A stretch of 54,545 bases of DNA from Candidatus Peregrinibacteria bacterium (GTDB taxonomy: Bacteria > Patescibacteriota > Gracilibacteria > UM-FILTER-43-11), in contig JAFGTE010000020.1 of assembly GCA_016934215.1 (NCBI GenBank), positions 1-54,545 of the forward strand. The letters are read 5' to 3'. Position numbers and translations under genes: made by a program. The notes beneath the pieces are model-generated. The model was not told where the DNA came from and did no database searches. It was given only the letters and a program-made list of their open reading frames with translations. Of the stretch, positions 24,514-31,836 are shown piece by piece. Position 1 is the stretch's first letter, and the number at the start of each line of letters is the position of its first letter.

Positions 24514-26667
24514 ATGGCTGTATCAAATCCTGCAAACACGGAAGCCCAGGCCGCAAATACTGCTATGCCGGCACCTCCCGGCATACCTGAATCGCTGAAA
24601 AAGAAAGCAGAAGAAAAACGAGCTGTTGTTTTTGATGCAAAAGAAAGAACTCATGATCCAGGCAAACTCAGTTTTTTCCAGAAACTTAAATTTACTCTCT
24701 TCCCGCCGAAAAAACCAAAAACCGAAATAGCAGGTTTGGCGACGGCAAGTGAAGCTGCAAAAAAAACGGCCGAAGCGACCGCACAGCAAATCGATAAATC
24801 GGAGGCCATCGAAGGTGAAAAAGTAACTAGCGAAGAAATCAAAGAAGCTGAAAGAATTTACAAGCAGGGTCTGTCCACCATCAAAGATCTGATTGCTCCT
24901 TCTTCGATGGAAATCATGTTCGATAAAATTCGCATCAGCGGCCTGACCGCCAAGAGTTTCTTTGTGTATGCTTATCCGCGTTACACCGAAGCCAACTGGC
25001 TCTCCCCGGTCATCAATTTTGATGTCAGTATGGACATTTCTATGTTCATCTATCCGAGCTCCAGCACCAAAATGATGAAATTTTTAAAGAACAAAGTGGC
25101 TCAGATTCAATCCACCATGCGTATTGAACAGGAAAAAGGAATGGTCAGTGATCCGGCCCTGGAAACGGCGTTGCAGGATGCCGAAGAACTGCGTCGAAAC
25201 ATTCAGCGTGGTGAAGAGAAATTTTTTCAGTTCGGACTCTATTTCACCATTTACGGAGAAGACGACGATAAGGTCAAAAAAATTCAGACAAAACTCGAAA
25301 CGGCCCTGGGCGGGAAACTCGTCCTCACAAAACCCGCCGACCTCCAGATGGAACATGGATTCAATTCATGCATCCCGCTTGCCCAAGACCAACTGGAGAT
25401 CAGCCACAATATGAATACGAATCCCCTCTCGACCACCTTTCCATTCAGTTCTTCTGACATGACATCCAGTGAAGGAATTCTGTACGGAATCAACAGGCAT
25501 AACGACAGTCTGATCATTTTTGACCGCTTTAATCTGGAGAATGCCAATTCTGTTGTATTCGCTAAATCCGGTGCAGGTAAATCTTACGCGGTAAAACTGG
25601 AAGTGCTTCGCTCTCTCATGATGGGAACGGATGTGATCATCATCGACCCTGAAAACGAATACGAAGAACTGGCCAACACCGTCAATGGAACCTATCTGCG
25701 GGTGTCGCTCAATTCACCCCAACGCATCAACCCCTTCGATCTTCCTGCTCCAATCAGTAATGAGGCAGATGCAAGTTCCGGAGAACTTCTCCGGGCGAAC
25801 ATCATCACATTGCACGGCTTACTTAACCTGATGCTGGGAAAACTGACTCCTGAGGAAGAAGGGCTGATGGATAAGGCGTTGCTCGATACCTATGCTCTGA
25901 AAGGAATCACCATGGAAACATCGAATCCGGCCAAGATGGAACCGCCTACCATGGAAGACCTTTATGACATTCTGAGCAATATGAAAGGAGCCGATAATCT
26001 GGCGCAAAGATTACAGAAATATACCGTGGGCACCTTTTCCGGTCTTTTCAATAAACCCACCAACGTTGATCTGAATGCCAGCAACCTGATGGTTTTTTGT
26101 ATTCGGGATCTGGAAGATGCTTTAAGACCGATCGCCATGTACATTATTCTGAACTACATCTGGAACCAAGTGCGTTCCGAGTTAAAACGAAGACTTCTGG
26201 TAGTGGATGAAGCCTGGTCGCTCATGCAATACGAAGATTCCGCACGTTTTCTGTATGGCCTGGTTAAAAGGGCCCGTAAGTATTATTTAGGAATCACCAC
26301 TATCACCCAGGATGTGGAAGATTTTGTAAAAAGTAGTTACGGAAAACCGATTATTACAAACTCCTCGATGCAGCTGCTCCTGAAACAATCCACCGGTGCT
26401 ATCGACAAGCTCACTGAGATTTTCAATCTGACGGAAGGAGAAAAATATCTGCTTTTAAACGCCCAAGTGGGCCAGGGTTTGTTCTTCGCGGGATTAAAAC
26501 ACGTCGCCATTCAGATTATTGCCAGCTACAACGAAGATAAGATTATCACGACCAATCCCGAAGAAATGCTTTCCAGAAAAGCAGCAGAATCAGCCGCAAG
26601 GAATTACAATGCCCCAAGTGAAGCACCTGTCGAACCTGTACCGGCTGAAACTCCGGCTGCACCTTAA
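24514..26667 (+). CDS. VirB4/TraC-type secretion ATPase
   Basis: An ATPase of the type IV secretion/conjugation superfamily, acting on the cytoplasmic side of the membrane. Walker A is AKSGAGKSY (350-358), followed by DVIIIDPENEYEEL and INPFDLP. Walker B is RRLLVVDEAWSLM (Asp565/Glu566). The ITTITQDVEDF and SSMQLLLKQ motifs of VirB4 are present. The N-terminal 110 residues are Ala/Lys-rich and the C-terminus is Pro/Ala-rich. At 717 residues it is a normal size. No other secretion-system gene is in the window, so it is an orphan here. It could drive pili or DNA transfer together with genes elsewhere. Confidence 0.93.
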   Translation: MAVSNPANTEAQAANTAMPAPPGIPESLKKKAEEKRAVVFDAKERTHDPGKLSFFQKLKFTLFPPKKPKTEIAGLATASEAAKKTAEATAQQIDKSEAIEGEKVTSEEIKEAERIYKQGLSTIKDLIAPSSMEIMFDKIRISGLTAKSFFVYAYPRYTEANWLSPVINFDVSMDISMFIYPSSSTKMMKFLKNKVAQIQSTMRIEQEKGMVSDPALETALQDAEELRRNIQRGEEKFFQFGLYFTIYGEDDDKVKKIQTKLETALGGKLVLTKPADLQMEHGFNSCIPLAQDQLEISHNMNTNPLSTTFPFSSSDMTSSEGILYGINRHNDSLIIFDRFNLENANSVVFAKSGAGKSYAVKLEVLRSLMMGTDVIIIDPENEYEELANTVNGTYLRVSLNSPQRINPFDLPAPISNEADASSGELLRANIITLHGLLNLMLGKLTPEEEGLMDKALLDTYALKGITMETSNPAKMEPPTMEDLYDILSNMKGADNLAQRLQKYTVGTFSGLFNKPTNVDLNASNLMVFCIRDLEDALRPIAMYIILNYIWNQVRSELKRRLLVVDEAWSLMQYEDSARFLYGLVKRARKYYLGITTITQDVEDFVKSSYGKPIITNSSMQLLLKQSTGAIDKLTEIFNLTEGEKYLLLNAQVGQGLFFAGLKHVAIQIIASYNEDKIITTNPEEMLSRKAAESAARNYNAPSEAPVEPVPAETPAAP

Positions 26668-26691
26668 ACCTAAACGTGCTTCTGTTTCGCA

Positions 26692-26700
26692 TGCTATAAT
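26692..26700 (+). promoter_or_regulatory. Extended -10 promoter of the RNA-repair genes
   Basis: TGCTATAAT ends 18 bases before the archease ATG. No convincing -35 box lies 16-18 bases upstream, which is typical of promoters relying on the TGn extension. It implies a leader of about 12 bases for archease, rtcB and thpR. Confidence 0.5.
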
Positions 26701-26718
26701 CGGAATGAATTTTTGCAT

Positions 26719-27153
26719 ATGAAAAAATTTGAATTCCGATCTGATATTGCCATCTCCGATTGCGCTTTTTATGCCTATGGCAAAGATCTGGCAGAACTGA
26801 TCATAAACGCCTGTCAGGCCGTCACCGAAGCCATGGTGAGCCGCAAAAAAATTGAAGCCAGAGAAGAAAAAACCTTTGAAATAAAAACCGATTCCTTAGA
26901 AAGCCTGCTGTATTTGGTTTTGGAAGAAATCATTTATCTGAAAGATGCTAAGCAACTTGTTTTCCGGGATTTTGAAATCGAAGAACTCGAGGAAAAACCG
27001 CACTCTTTTTCATTAAAAATGAAAATCAAAGGTGAAAAAATTAAGCATGAAAAACATGAATCCCATTCAGATGTCAAAGCTGTGACCTACCATCAGTTTG
27101 AAGTTAAAAAGACAGCTACCGGATATCGTGCTTCCGTCATTTTAGACATTTAA
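26719..27153 (+). CDS. Archease (RtcB activator)
   Basis: Archease helps RtcB RNA ligase turn over by promoting guanylylation. The 144-residue product shows the compact archease pattern: an early DIAISDCAFYAYGKDLAELI segment, SLESLLYLVLEEIIYL in the middle and VKAVTYHQFEVKKTATGY near the end. I chose ATG at 26719 rather than TTG at 26713 because the ATG gives the normal family start. The gene is directly followed, in the same frame, by rtcB, which confirms the function by context. Confidence 0.9.
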   Translation: MKKFEFRSDIAISDCAFYAYGKDLAELIINACQAVTEAMVSRKKIEAREEKTFEIKTDSLESLLYLVLEEIIYLKDAKQLVFRDFEIEELEEKPHSFSLKMKIKGEKIKHEKHESHSDVKAVTYHQFEVKKTATGYRASVILDI

Positions 27154-27225
27154 CCAAATATTATCGCTACTATAAAAGAAATCGGACCGGGCCTCTATGA
27201 AATCCCCACAAGTTACAAAAAGGGA

Positions 27226-28614
27226 ATGCGCGTGCCTGCCCGGATTTTTGCTTCCCCCAAACTTCTTGAAACGATGGATGAGGGTGTGTATGACCAGATC
27301 ACCAATGTCGCCACGCTTCCGGGTATTGTGGAAGCTGCTTATTGCATGCCCGATGGTCATTGGGGCTATGGGTTTCCGATTGGCGGAGTCGCCGCTTTTG
27401 ATCCAGGTGAAGGCGGCGTGATTTCACCCGGCGGCATTGGTTTTGACATCAACTGCGGTATGCGGCTCATTGCTACCAATCTGACGGAAAAGGAGGTGTT
27501 ACCCAGACTTCATGACCTGATCACTCATCTTTATGCCAAAATCCCCGTGGGTGCCGGACAACACGGATTTGTCCGAATGGACCAGGGTGAATTTAAGCAA
27601 GTTTTAAAAAAGGGGTCAAAATGGTGCCTGGAAAACGGTTATGCAGAAGACCTGGACTTAGAAAACACAGAAGATTATGGCCGGTTTGACTGGGCTGACC
27701 CTTCTCAGGTATCACAACGGGCCATCACTCGTGGCTACAATCAAATCGGTACACTGGGAAGCGGAAATCACTATCTGGAAATTCAAGTTGTGCGGGATAA
27801 AAATGTTTTCGACAAACAGCTGGCCAATGCTTTGGGTATTTTCGGCCAGGACCAAATTGTAATTATGTTCCATTGCGGCAGTCGCGGCTTTGGGCACCAG
27901 GTCGCTACCGATTATCTGCAGACTTTCTTACGGATCATGCCTAAATACGGTATCCCGATTGTCGACAAGCAGCTGGCTTGTGCCCCCTTTAATAGCCCCG
28001 AAGGCCAGGATTACTTTGCTGCCATGGCTTGCGCCGCCAATATGGCCTTTGCCAACCGCCAGGTTATTTACCATCAGATTAAGAAATGTTTTTCCCATAT
28101 TTTCGGAAAAACGCCTCAGGATTTAGGCATGGAACAAGTCTACGATATCAGCCATAACACCGCGAAACCGGAAAAATACAAGGTAAAAGGCAAAGAAAAA
28201 GAGCTTCTGATTCACCGCAAAGGAGCCACTCGTTCTTTTCCGCCCCATCATCCTCAATTAGAAGAAAATTTTCAGGAAACCGGCCAACCTATTATTATAG
28301 GAGGCTCTATGGAAACCGGTTCTTATTTGCTCGTGGGAACGAAAGAAGCCATCGAAAAGAGCTGGGGCTCCACCGCCCACGGCTCCGGCCGCCTGCTTTC
28401 CCGTCACGCCGCTAAAAAGAAGGTAAGCGGCAAGGATTTGCAGGAGGACATGGAAAAAAAAGGAATCTATGTAAAAGCTGCTTCTTATTCAGGCCTGGCG
28501 GAAGAAGCTGGCTTTGCCTACAAAAACATTCACGACGTCGTGGAAGCGGTGGAGCTTTCCGGCATCTCCAAAAAAGTAGCCGCTTTTGAACCAATCGGTA
28601 ACATAAAAGGATAA
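27226..28614 (+). CDS. rtcB: RNA-splicing ligase RtcB (archaeal-like)
   Basis: A GTP- and Mn2+-dependent ligase joining RNA 2',3'-cyclic phosphate or 3'-phosphate ends to 5'-OH ends, used in tRNA splicing or RNA repair. Metal and catalytic motifs are all present: DINCGMRLI, GSGNHYLEIQ, HCGSRGFGHQ, SHNTAKPEKY and the guanylylated-His region STAHGSGRLLSR. The sequence is closer to archaeal RtcB than to E. coli RtcB. The coordinates use the first ATG, but conserved N-terminal family sequence (EIGPGLYEIPTSYKKG) is encoded upstream from about 27160, with no ATG, GTG or TTG there. The true start may be AUU or AUC at 27160-27165, giving about 484 residues. Confidence 0.95.
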   Translation: MRVPARIFASPKLLETMDEGVYDQITNVATLPGIVEAAYCMPDGHWGYGFPIGGVAAFDPGEGGVISPGGIGFDINCGMRLIATNLTEKEVLPRLHDLITHLYAKIPVGAGQHGFVRMDQGEFKQVLKKGSKWCLENGYAEDLDLENTEDYGRFDWADPSQVSQRAITRGYNQIGTLGSGNHYLEIQVVRDKNVFDKQLANALGIFGQDQIVIMFHCGSRGFGHQVATDYLQTFLRIMPKYGIPIVDKQLACAPFNSPEGQDYFAAMACAANMAFANRQVIYHQIKKCFSHIFGKTPQDLGMEQVYDISHNTAKPEKYKVKGKEKELLIHRKGATRSFPPHHPQLEENFQETGQPIIIGGSMETGSYLLVGTKEAIEKSWGSTAHGSGRLLSRHAAKKKVSGKDLQEDMEKKGIYVKAASYSGLAEEAGFAYKNIHDVVEAVELSGISKKVAAFEPIGNIKG

Positions 28615-28616
28615 TT

Positions 28617-29129
28617 ATGAGACTTTTTATCGCCATCCCCGTTCCTCAGAACCTGCATCGCTACTGCAGGCAACTGCAAAGTCAGTTTGAAGGACTTAAG
28701 AAAACGGAAGAATTTCATATCACGCTTCAGTTTCTGGGCGACGATACGGAAGAACCTGATAAGATTATCGCAGCGCTAAGCCAGATTGAGCTTGCCCCCT
28801 TTGAAATAGAAATGGGTGACGCTGTTCCCTTCGGTCCCAAACATGAACCGCGAGGCGCCTGGATCAAATGTAAAGAAAATAAGTTCCTCCAGAGCCTTGC
28901 TGAAAATATTCGGAAAAAACTGACACCGCTTGGATATACTTCTGATAAACCGTTTCGCGCCCATATTACGTTAGGCAGATACAAATCCTCCCCCGGGCAC
29001 ATACCAAAAACGGTGGAGGGCATGCCCCACCGCTTTAAAGTCAATCACTTTGAACTCATTCAGAGTCATCTGGGAGATAAAGGACCAGCTTATAAAACGT
29101 TGGCCATTTTCAGCATTCAGACCGGTTAA
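28617..29129 (+). CDS. thpR: RNA 2',3'-cyclic phosphodiesterase (LigT/ThpR family)
   Basis: A 2H phosphoesterase that opens 2',3'-cyclic phosphates on RNA ends. The two catalytic H-x-T motifs are HITLQFLG (His34/Thr36) and HITLGRYK (His116/Thr118), and the protein starts MRLFIAIPVP as usual for the family. Length (170) is normal. It starts 2 bases after the rtcB stop, completing an archease-rtcB-thpR unit that can both make and open cyclic-phosphate RNA ends. Its TAA overlaps the stop of the convergent gene at 29126-29365. Confidence 0.93.
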   Translation: MRLFIAIPVPQNLHRYCRQLQSQFEGLKKTEEFHITLQFLGDDTEEPDKIIAALSQIELAPFEIEMGDAVPFGPKHEPRGAWIKCKENKFLQSLAENIRKKLTPLGYTSDKPFRAHITLGRYKSSPGHIPKTVEGMPHRFKVNHFELIQSHLGDKGPAYKTLAIFSIQTG

Positions 29130-29365
29130 CCTGCCTGCTGCTCACGACAGAATAATTCCTGGATAGCCCCCCTGATTTTAGAAGGAAAACGGAGTACAAA
29201 ACCTTTTGCCGTTGGCTCTATACAAACCCCCTGAATATTTTCATCAGAAAGTTTAAAGACAATATCAATGAGTTCGAAATCGCTTACTTCTAAGCTTTCC
29301 GTAGGATATGCCCGCATATAAGCTCTTCCGCTTCGACCATTGTTTTCAGATAATGAACGTAACAT
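29126..29365 (-). CDS. Unrecognised 79-residue protein with its own promoter and a Shine-Dalgarno site
   Basis: The family is unknown. The product is short, with an alpha/beta look (FELIDIVFKLSDENIQGVCI, then GFVLRFPSKIRGAIQELF) and two cysteines. Support for a real gene is strong for its size: GGAG lies 6 bases before the ATG (one of the few clear Shine-Dalgarno sites in the window) and a TTGCAT-16-TATAAT promoter with TGC extension lies upstream at 29397-29424. The stop interlocks with that of thpR. It diverges from the tRNA-Asp gene. Confidence 0.7.
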   Translation of the reverse strand: MLRSLSENNGRSGRAYMRAYPTESLEVSDFELIDIVFKLSDENIQGVCIEPTAKGFVLRFPSKIRGAIQELFCREQQAG

Positions 29366-29396
29366 CTTTCTCCAAAATTAAGAAATATTGGAGTAT

Positions 29397-29424
29397 ATTA
29401 TAGCACATTTTTAAAATAATGCAA
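29397..29424 (-). promoter_or_regulatory. Promoter of the 79-residue gene
   Basis: On the minus strand, TTGCAT (29419-29424) and TATAAT (29397-29402) are 16 bases apart, with TGC directly before the -10 box. Confidence 0.6.
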
Positions 29425-29469
29425 GTGTTTTATTCCCCACATAATTTATTTACAAACATGGGCATATCC

Positions 29470-29475
29470 TATAAT
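29470..29475 (+). promoter_or_regulatory. -10 box of tRNA-Asp
   Basis: TATAAT ends 17 bases before the tRNA 5' end. TTTACA at 29449-29454 is a possible -35 box, but at a short 15-base spacing. Confidence 0.5.
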
Positions 29476-29492
29476 ATGTCCACGCTTTACAC

Positions 29493-29569
29493 GGAGCGGT
29501 AGTTCAGCTGGTTAGAACGCCACACTGTCACTGTGGAGGTCGCGGGTTCGAGTCCCGTCCGTTCCGCCA
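29493..29569 (+). tRNA. tRNA-Asp (GTC), CCA encoded
   Basis: A 77-base cloverleaf can be folded by eye: acceptor GGAGCGG/CCGTTCC with one G:U pair, D-loop AGTTCAGCTGGTTAG, anticodon stem CCACA/TGTGG with loop CTGTCAC (anticodon GTC), and T-arm CGGGTTCGAGTCCCG. The 3' CCA is encoded. The last ten bases are duplicated at 31299-31308, on the far side of the RHS cassette. Confidence 0.97.
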
Positions 29570-29576
29570 TTCATTT

Positions 29577-29600
29577 AATGGCTTATTTAAGTTATTTTTG
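29577..29600. repeat. Left copy of 24-base direct repeat (attL-like)
   Basis: Identical over 24 bases to 31315-31338. It begins 7 bases after the encoded CCA of tRNA-Asp. Confidence 0.85.
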
Positions 29601-29655
29601 TAATGGACGAACGAAACGTTCTGAACCTGAATAACTATGCTCATACCGCAAGCAC

Positions 29656-29684
29656 TTGACAGGAAGTGAATATCAAACTAAAAT
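29656..29684 (+). promoter_or_regulatory. Promoter of the RHS-core gene (TTGACA-17-TAAAAT)
   Basis: A perfect -35 box TTGACA (29656-29661) is 17 bases from TAAAAT (29679-29684). The expected leader is about 15 bases before ATG 29706. The same pair of boxes and spacing occurs at 31345-31373. Confidence 0.75.
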
Positions 29685-29705
29685 CACAATACTGTAACCT
29701 TTGTT

Positions 29706-30734
29706 ATGACTTTCAAATTCTTCAGCAAAAAGGTTGCCACCCTGCTCATCACCATCATATATCTGTCCACCGTCCTTTTGAACGGTGTTCCTTTCGCGTA
29801 TGCGCAGGAAGAAAAAGTATATTACTTTCTGACAGACCACCTTGGGAGCGTAGATAAAGTGCTGGATGAAGACAGCAATGTGGTTTGCGATAAAGACTAT
29901 CTGCCTTACGGGGATACAAGAATTGAGGATTGCACAGGGGAAGATGAAGATTACGGTTTCACAGGTAAAGAGAAAGATGATGAAACCGGCCTTCACTATT
30001 ACGGAGCCAGATACTATGATTCAACGACTGGAAGATTTGTTAGTCCTGATCCGCTACTTCTTCGTATAGATCAGATGTCACCAGAAGAAAGGAATCAATT
30101 TTTGAGTGATCCTCAGGCACTTAATGCTTATGCTTACGCAAGGAACAATCCGGTTCGTTATATTGATCCTGATGGTGAATCCTTTACGGAATGGGCGTTA
30201 TGGCAGGCAGGGTCAGCCTACCTGATGACACAGGGTAATTATACAGCGGCTTACTTTTTAAACCATTCCATTAACAATGTGCCATTTTTTGGAGATTATA
30301 GGAGTTCCCAGCCAACGCTTAATTTCTCAGATTCAAACAACGATAAAATGTCACAGAGGATTACAACGCAGATAAGGGGAAGTGAGGCTTATTCAAGGAA
30401 TATTGATCACATCAAAGCTAAATTATTAAACGGAAACCTTACTGGTGATGGAAGCGATACATTCTATTCTTCAGATAATGAAGATTTGTTTTTAGCCATT
30501 AAATCATATAGTTATACCTATCAAGCTAACCAAAATGATGACGGTAGTTATAATGTTAATATAAGGATCGAAGACAATTACGATTTTAAGCGGGAGGATT
30601 ATGATAGCTTTCTGAATACAGTGAATAATGCCGCTGAAATGAGCCAGAAAACCAAAGCCCTACTTCCTTACCACATTTCAATTGAAATGAAGGAAACAAT
30701 AAAAATTGATGATAAGGACGAGGAAAATAACTAA
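29706..30734 (+). CDS. Minimal secreted RHS-core protein with C-terminal toxin-like domain
   Basis: The 342-residue protein has a type I signal peptide (about 1-36: basic start, hydrophobic LLITIIYLSTVLLNGV, cleavage after AYA). It is joined directly to an RHS-associated core: FLTDHLGSVDKVLDEDSNVV, YLPYGDTR, GFTGKEKDDETGLHYYGARYYD, TGRFVSPDP and YARNNPVRYIDPDG. Large RHS proteins have thousands of residues of YD repeats before this core; here they are absent. After IDPDG comes a variable C-terminal region of about 180 residues. It has the pattern NEDLFLAIKSYSY, IRIEDNYDF, NNAAEMSQKTKALLPYHISIE, which from memory recurs at the ends of some RHS-type polymorphic-toxin proteins. Its activity is unknown. 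The small membrane protein 8 bases downstream fits an immunity role (inference). Confidence 0.85.
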   Translation: MTFKFFSKKVATLLITIIYLSTVLLNGVPFAYAQEEKVYYFLTDHLGSVDKVLDEDSNVVCDKDYLPYGDTRIEDCTGEDEDYGFTGKEKDDETGLHYYGARYYDSTTGRFVSPDPLLLRIDQMSPEERNQFLSDPQALNAYAYARNNPVRYIDPDGESFTEWALWQAGSAYLMTQGNYTAAYFLNHSINNVPFFGDYRSSQPTLNFSDSNNDKMSQRITTQIRGSEAYSRNIDHIKAKLLNGNLTGDGSDTFYSSDNEDLFLAIKSYSYTYQANQNDDGSYNVNIRIEDNYDFKREDYDSFLNTVNNAAEMSQKTKALLPYHISIEMKETIKIDDKDEENN

Positions 30735-30742
30735 TAAGTCTT

Positions 30743-31279
30743 ATGAAAAAGAAAATAATCAATCTGCTGAAATGGTGTTTCCTGATAGGAGTACTTGTTA
30801 TACCTGTTTTCATTATTTTCTATGGAGGAAGCTCAATTGAAAAAATCCTTGAGAACAAAGATTCAATCACTGTTTTAGGTAATGGAAAATATGAGATTGG
30901 AATTTTCCCTAAGATCGGAGATTCTATTGATAACAGGATCGCACTGGAAGATCTGAGATCTGGAATAATGAAAGTTCTTGTTGGAGAAATCGAACGCTAT
31001 ACTATTAAAGATAGCTCAATATACATGATTGGAGATTATGGTGATGGGTCTGCAACTAATATGGAAGGTATACAAATCGACCCATCTGATTATTATGACT
31101 TTGAAACCGGCGAATTAAAATTCTACCGGCCTAATGACCCGGTAGCACATTACATAATCCTGAATTTTGAAACCGATGAGCTGAAAAAATATGTCGATTG
31201 GGAAGATGTACCGGAAGAAGATCAGGAGATTTTCCAACAAGCCAAAGTGCAAGAAGAAGGCTTAAATGTCATGAAGTAA
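30743..31279 (+). CDS. Single-pass membrane protein, candidate immunity partner of the RHS protein
   Basis: The 178-residue product starts with a basic segment and one hydrophobic helix (about 11-30, WCFLIGVLVIPVFIIFYGG), followed by an acidic extracytoplasmic domain of strands and short helices (GNGKYEIGIFPKIGD, ALEDLRSGIMKVLVGEIE, SDYYDFETGELKFY, then a Glu/Gln-rich end). I recognise no family. It follows the RHS gene by 8 bases, inside the repeat-bounded cassette. By analogy with toxin-immunity pairs it is the likely immunity protein, anchored where an exported toxin would arrive. It could instead be an unrelated membrane partner. Confidence 0.75.
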   Translation: MKKKIINLLKWCFLIGVLVIPVFIIFYGGSSIEKILENKDSITVLGNGKYEIGIFPKIGDSIDNRIALEDLRSGIMKVLVGEIERYTIKDSSIYMIGDYGDGSATNMEGIQIDPSDYYDFETGELKFYRPNDPVAHYIILNFETDELKKYVDWEDVPEEDQEIFQQAKVQEEGLNVMK

Positions 31280-31298
31280 GTTCGGAAAGCGCCTACTA

Positions 31299-31308
31299 CG
31301 TTCCGCCA
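31299..31308. repeat. Duplicate of the tRNA-Asp 3' end
   Basis: CGTTCCGCCA repeats the last ten bases of tRNA-Asp, including CCA, 20 bases after the immunity-candidate stop codon. The rest of the T-arm is not duplicated. Confidence 0.65.
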
Positions 31309-31314
31309 GAATTA

Positions 31315-31338
31315 AATGGCTTATTTAAGTTATTTTTG
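31315..31338. repeat. Right copy of 24-base direct repeat (attR-like)
   Basis: Identical to 29577-29600. A new TTGACA promoter begins seven bases further on. Confidence 0.85.
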
Positions 31339-31344
31339 GGTATA

Positions 31345-31373
31345 TTGACAAATAATTAATATTATAGTAAAAT
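31345..31373 (+). promoter_or_regulatory. Promoter of the first small paralogue (TTGACA-17-TAAAAT)
   Basis: TTGACA (31345-31350) and TAAAAT (31368-31373) are 17 bases apart. The leader before ATG 31395 is about 15 bases. It matches the RHS promoter in both boxes and spacing. Confidence 0.75.
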
Positions 31374-31394
31374 AACATACTAATTTACTATAAT

Positions 31395-31709
31395 ATGAGA
31401 ATAAATACCGCTAAATCATTTGAAACAAGAGATGAATACGATGTTACTCCCGAATTTGGTGCAAGTTTCACCAGAATTGAGGAATTAACCAGGGGTAACG
31501 AAAGTTTGACATTCCGTTCACTCCAATTCGCTTCAAAACGCGCTCAGCAGAGAGTAGCAACTTTTAAACACAATCTCAGCGGAATGGCTCCAAGAGACTT
31601 CGCCATCTACATCGCAGACCTGATCGACAGAGCCAAGGAAGGCGAAATGAGTATCGAACTGCTTCAGGAAAGGGATGTTCTGAAAAAATTACTTCTGGCC
31701 ATTGATTAG
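31395..31709 (+). CDS. Small helical protein, tandem paralogue A
   Basis: The family is unknown. The 104-residue product is mostly helical, and its body matches the protein encoded at 31837: FTRIEELTRGNE, QFASKRAQQRV, GMAPRDFAIYIADLIDRA and an ER..LKKLL end. The shared core reads F-x-RIE-x-LT-x-G, then a basic helix, then GM(A/S)P-x-DFA. There is no export signal. It has its own promoter just outside the RHS cassette. Confidence 0.75.
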   Translation: MRINTAKSFETRDEYDVTPEFGASFTRIEELTRGNESLTFRSLQFASKRAQQRVATFKHNLSGMAPRDFAIYIADLIDRAKEGEMSIELLQERDVLKKLLLAID

Positions 31710-31776
31710 CCAGATAAGAATTAACACTGCTGAAAACTTCTTAAAACTGCTAGGTGGTTGAAAAAAAATTATAAAC

Positions 31777-31805
31777 TTGACAGCATATTTATTTGCATGC
31801 ATAAT
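31777..31805 (+). promoter_or_regulatory. Promoter of the second small paralogue (TTGACA-17-CATAAT)
   Basis: TTGACA (31777-31782) and CATAAT (31800-31805) are 17 bases apart. The expected leader is about 25 bases. Confidence 0.65.
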
Positions 31806-31836
31806 ATTTACCTAATTTAACCCGTTTCCATCAATA

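Larger units (their letters stand above)
29560..31338 (+). mobile_element. tRNA-linked RHS/immunity cassette flanked by direct repeats (possible integrated element)
   Basis: The region starts at the 3' end of tRNA-Asp. CGTTCCGCCA (29560-29569) recurs at 31299-31308. A 24-base perfect repeat beginning AATGGCTTATTTAAG lies 7 and 6 bases further on, at 29577-29600 and 31315-31338. Between the copies lie only a promoter, the RHS-core gene and its small neighbour. This is the layout left by integration at a tRNA 3' end, but no integrase is present, so it is either mobilised in trans, a relic, or the result of a duplication. The two inner genes look richer in A+T than the flanks. Confidence 0.6.

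Noticed and set aside
29560-31338. Insertion sequence with transposase
   Set aside because: Neither inner gene has transposase or integrase features, and the repeats are direct rather than inverted.
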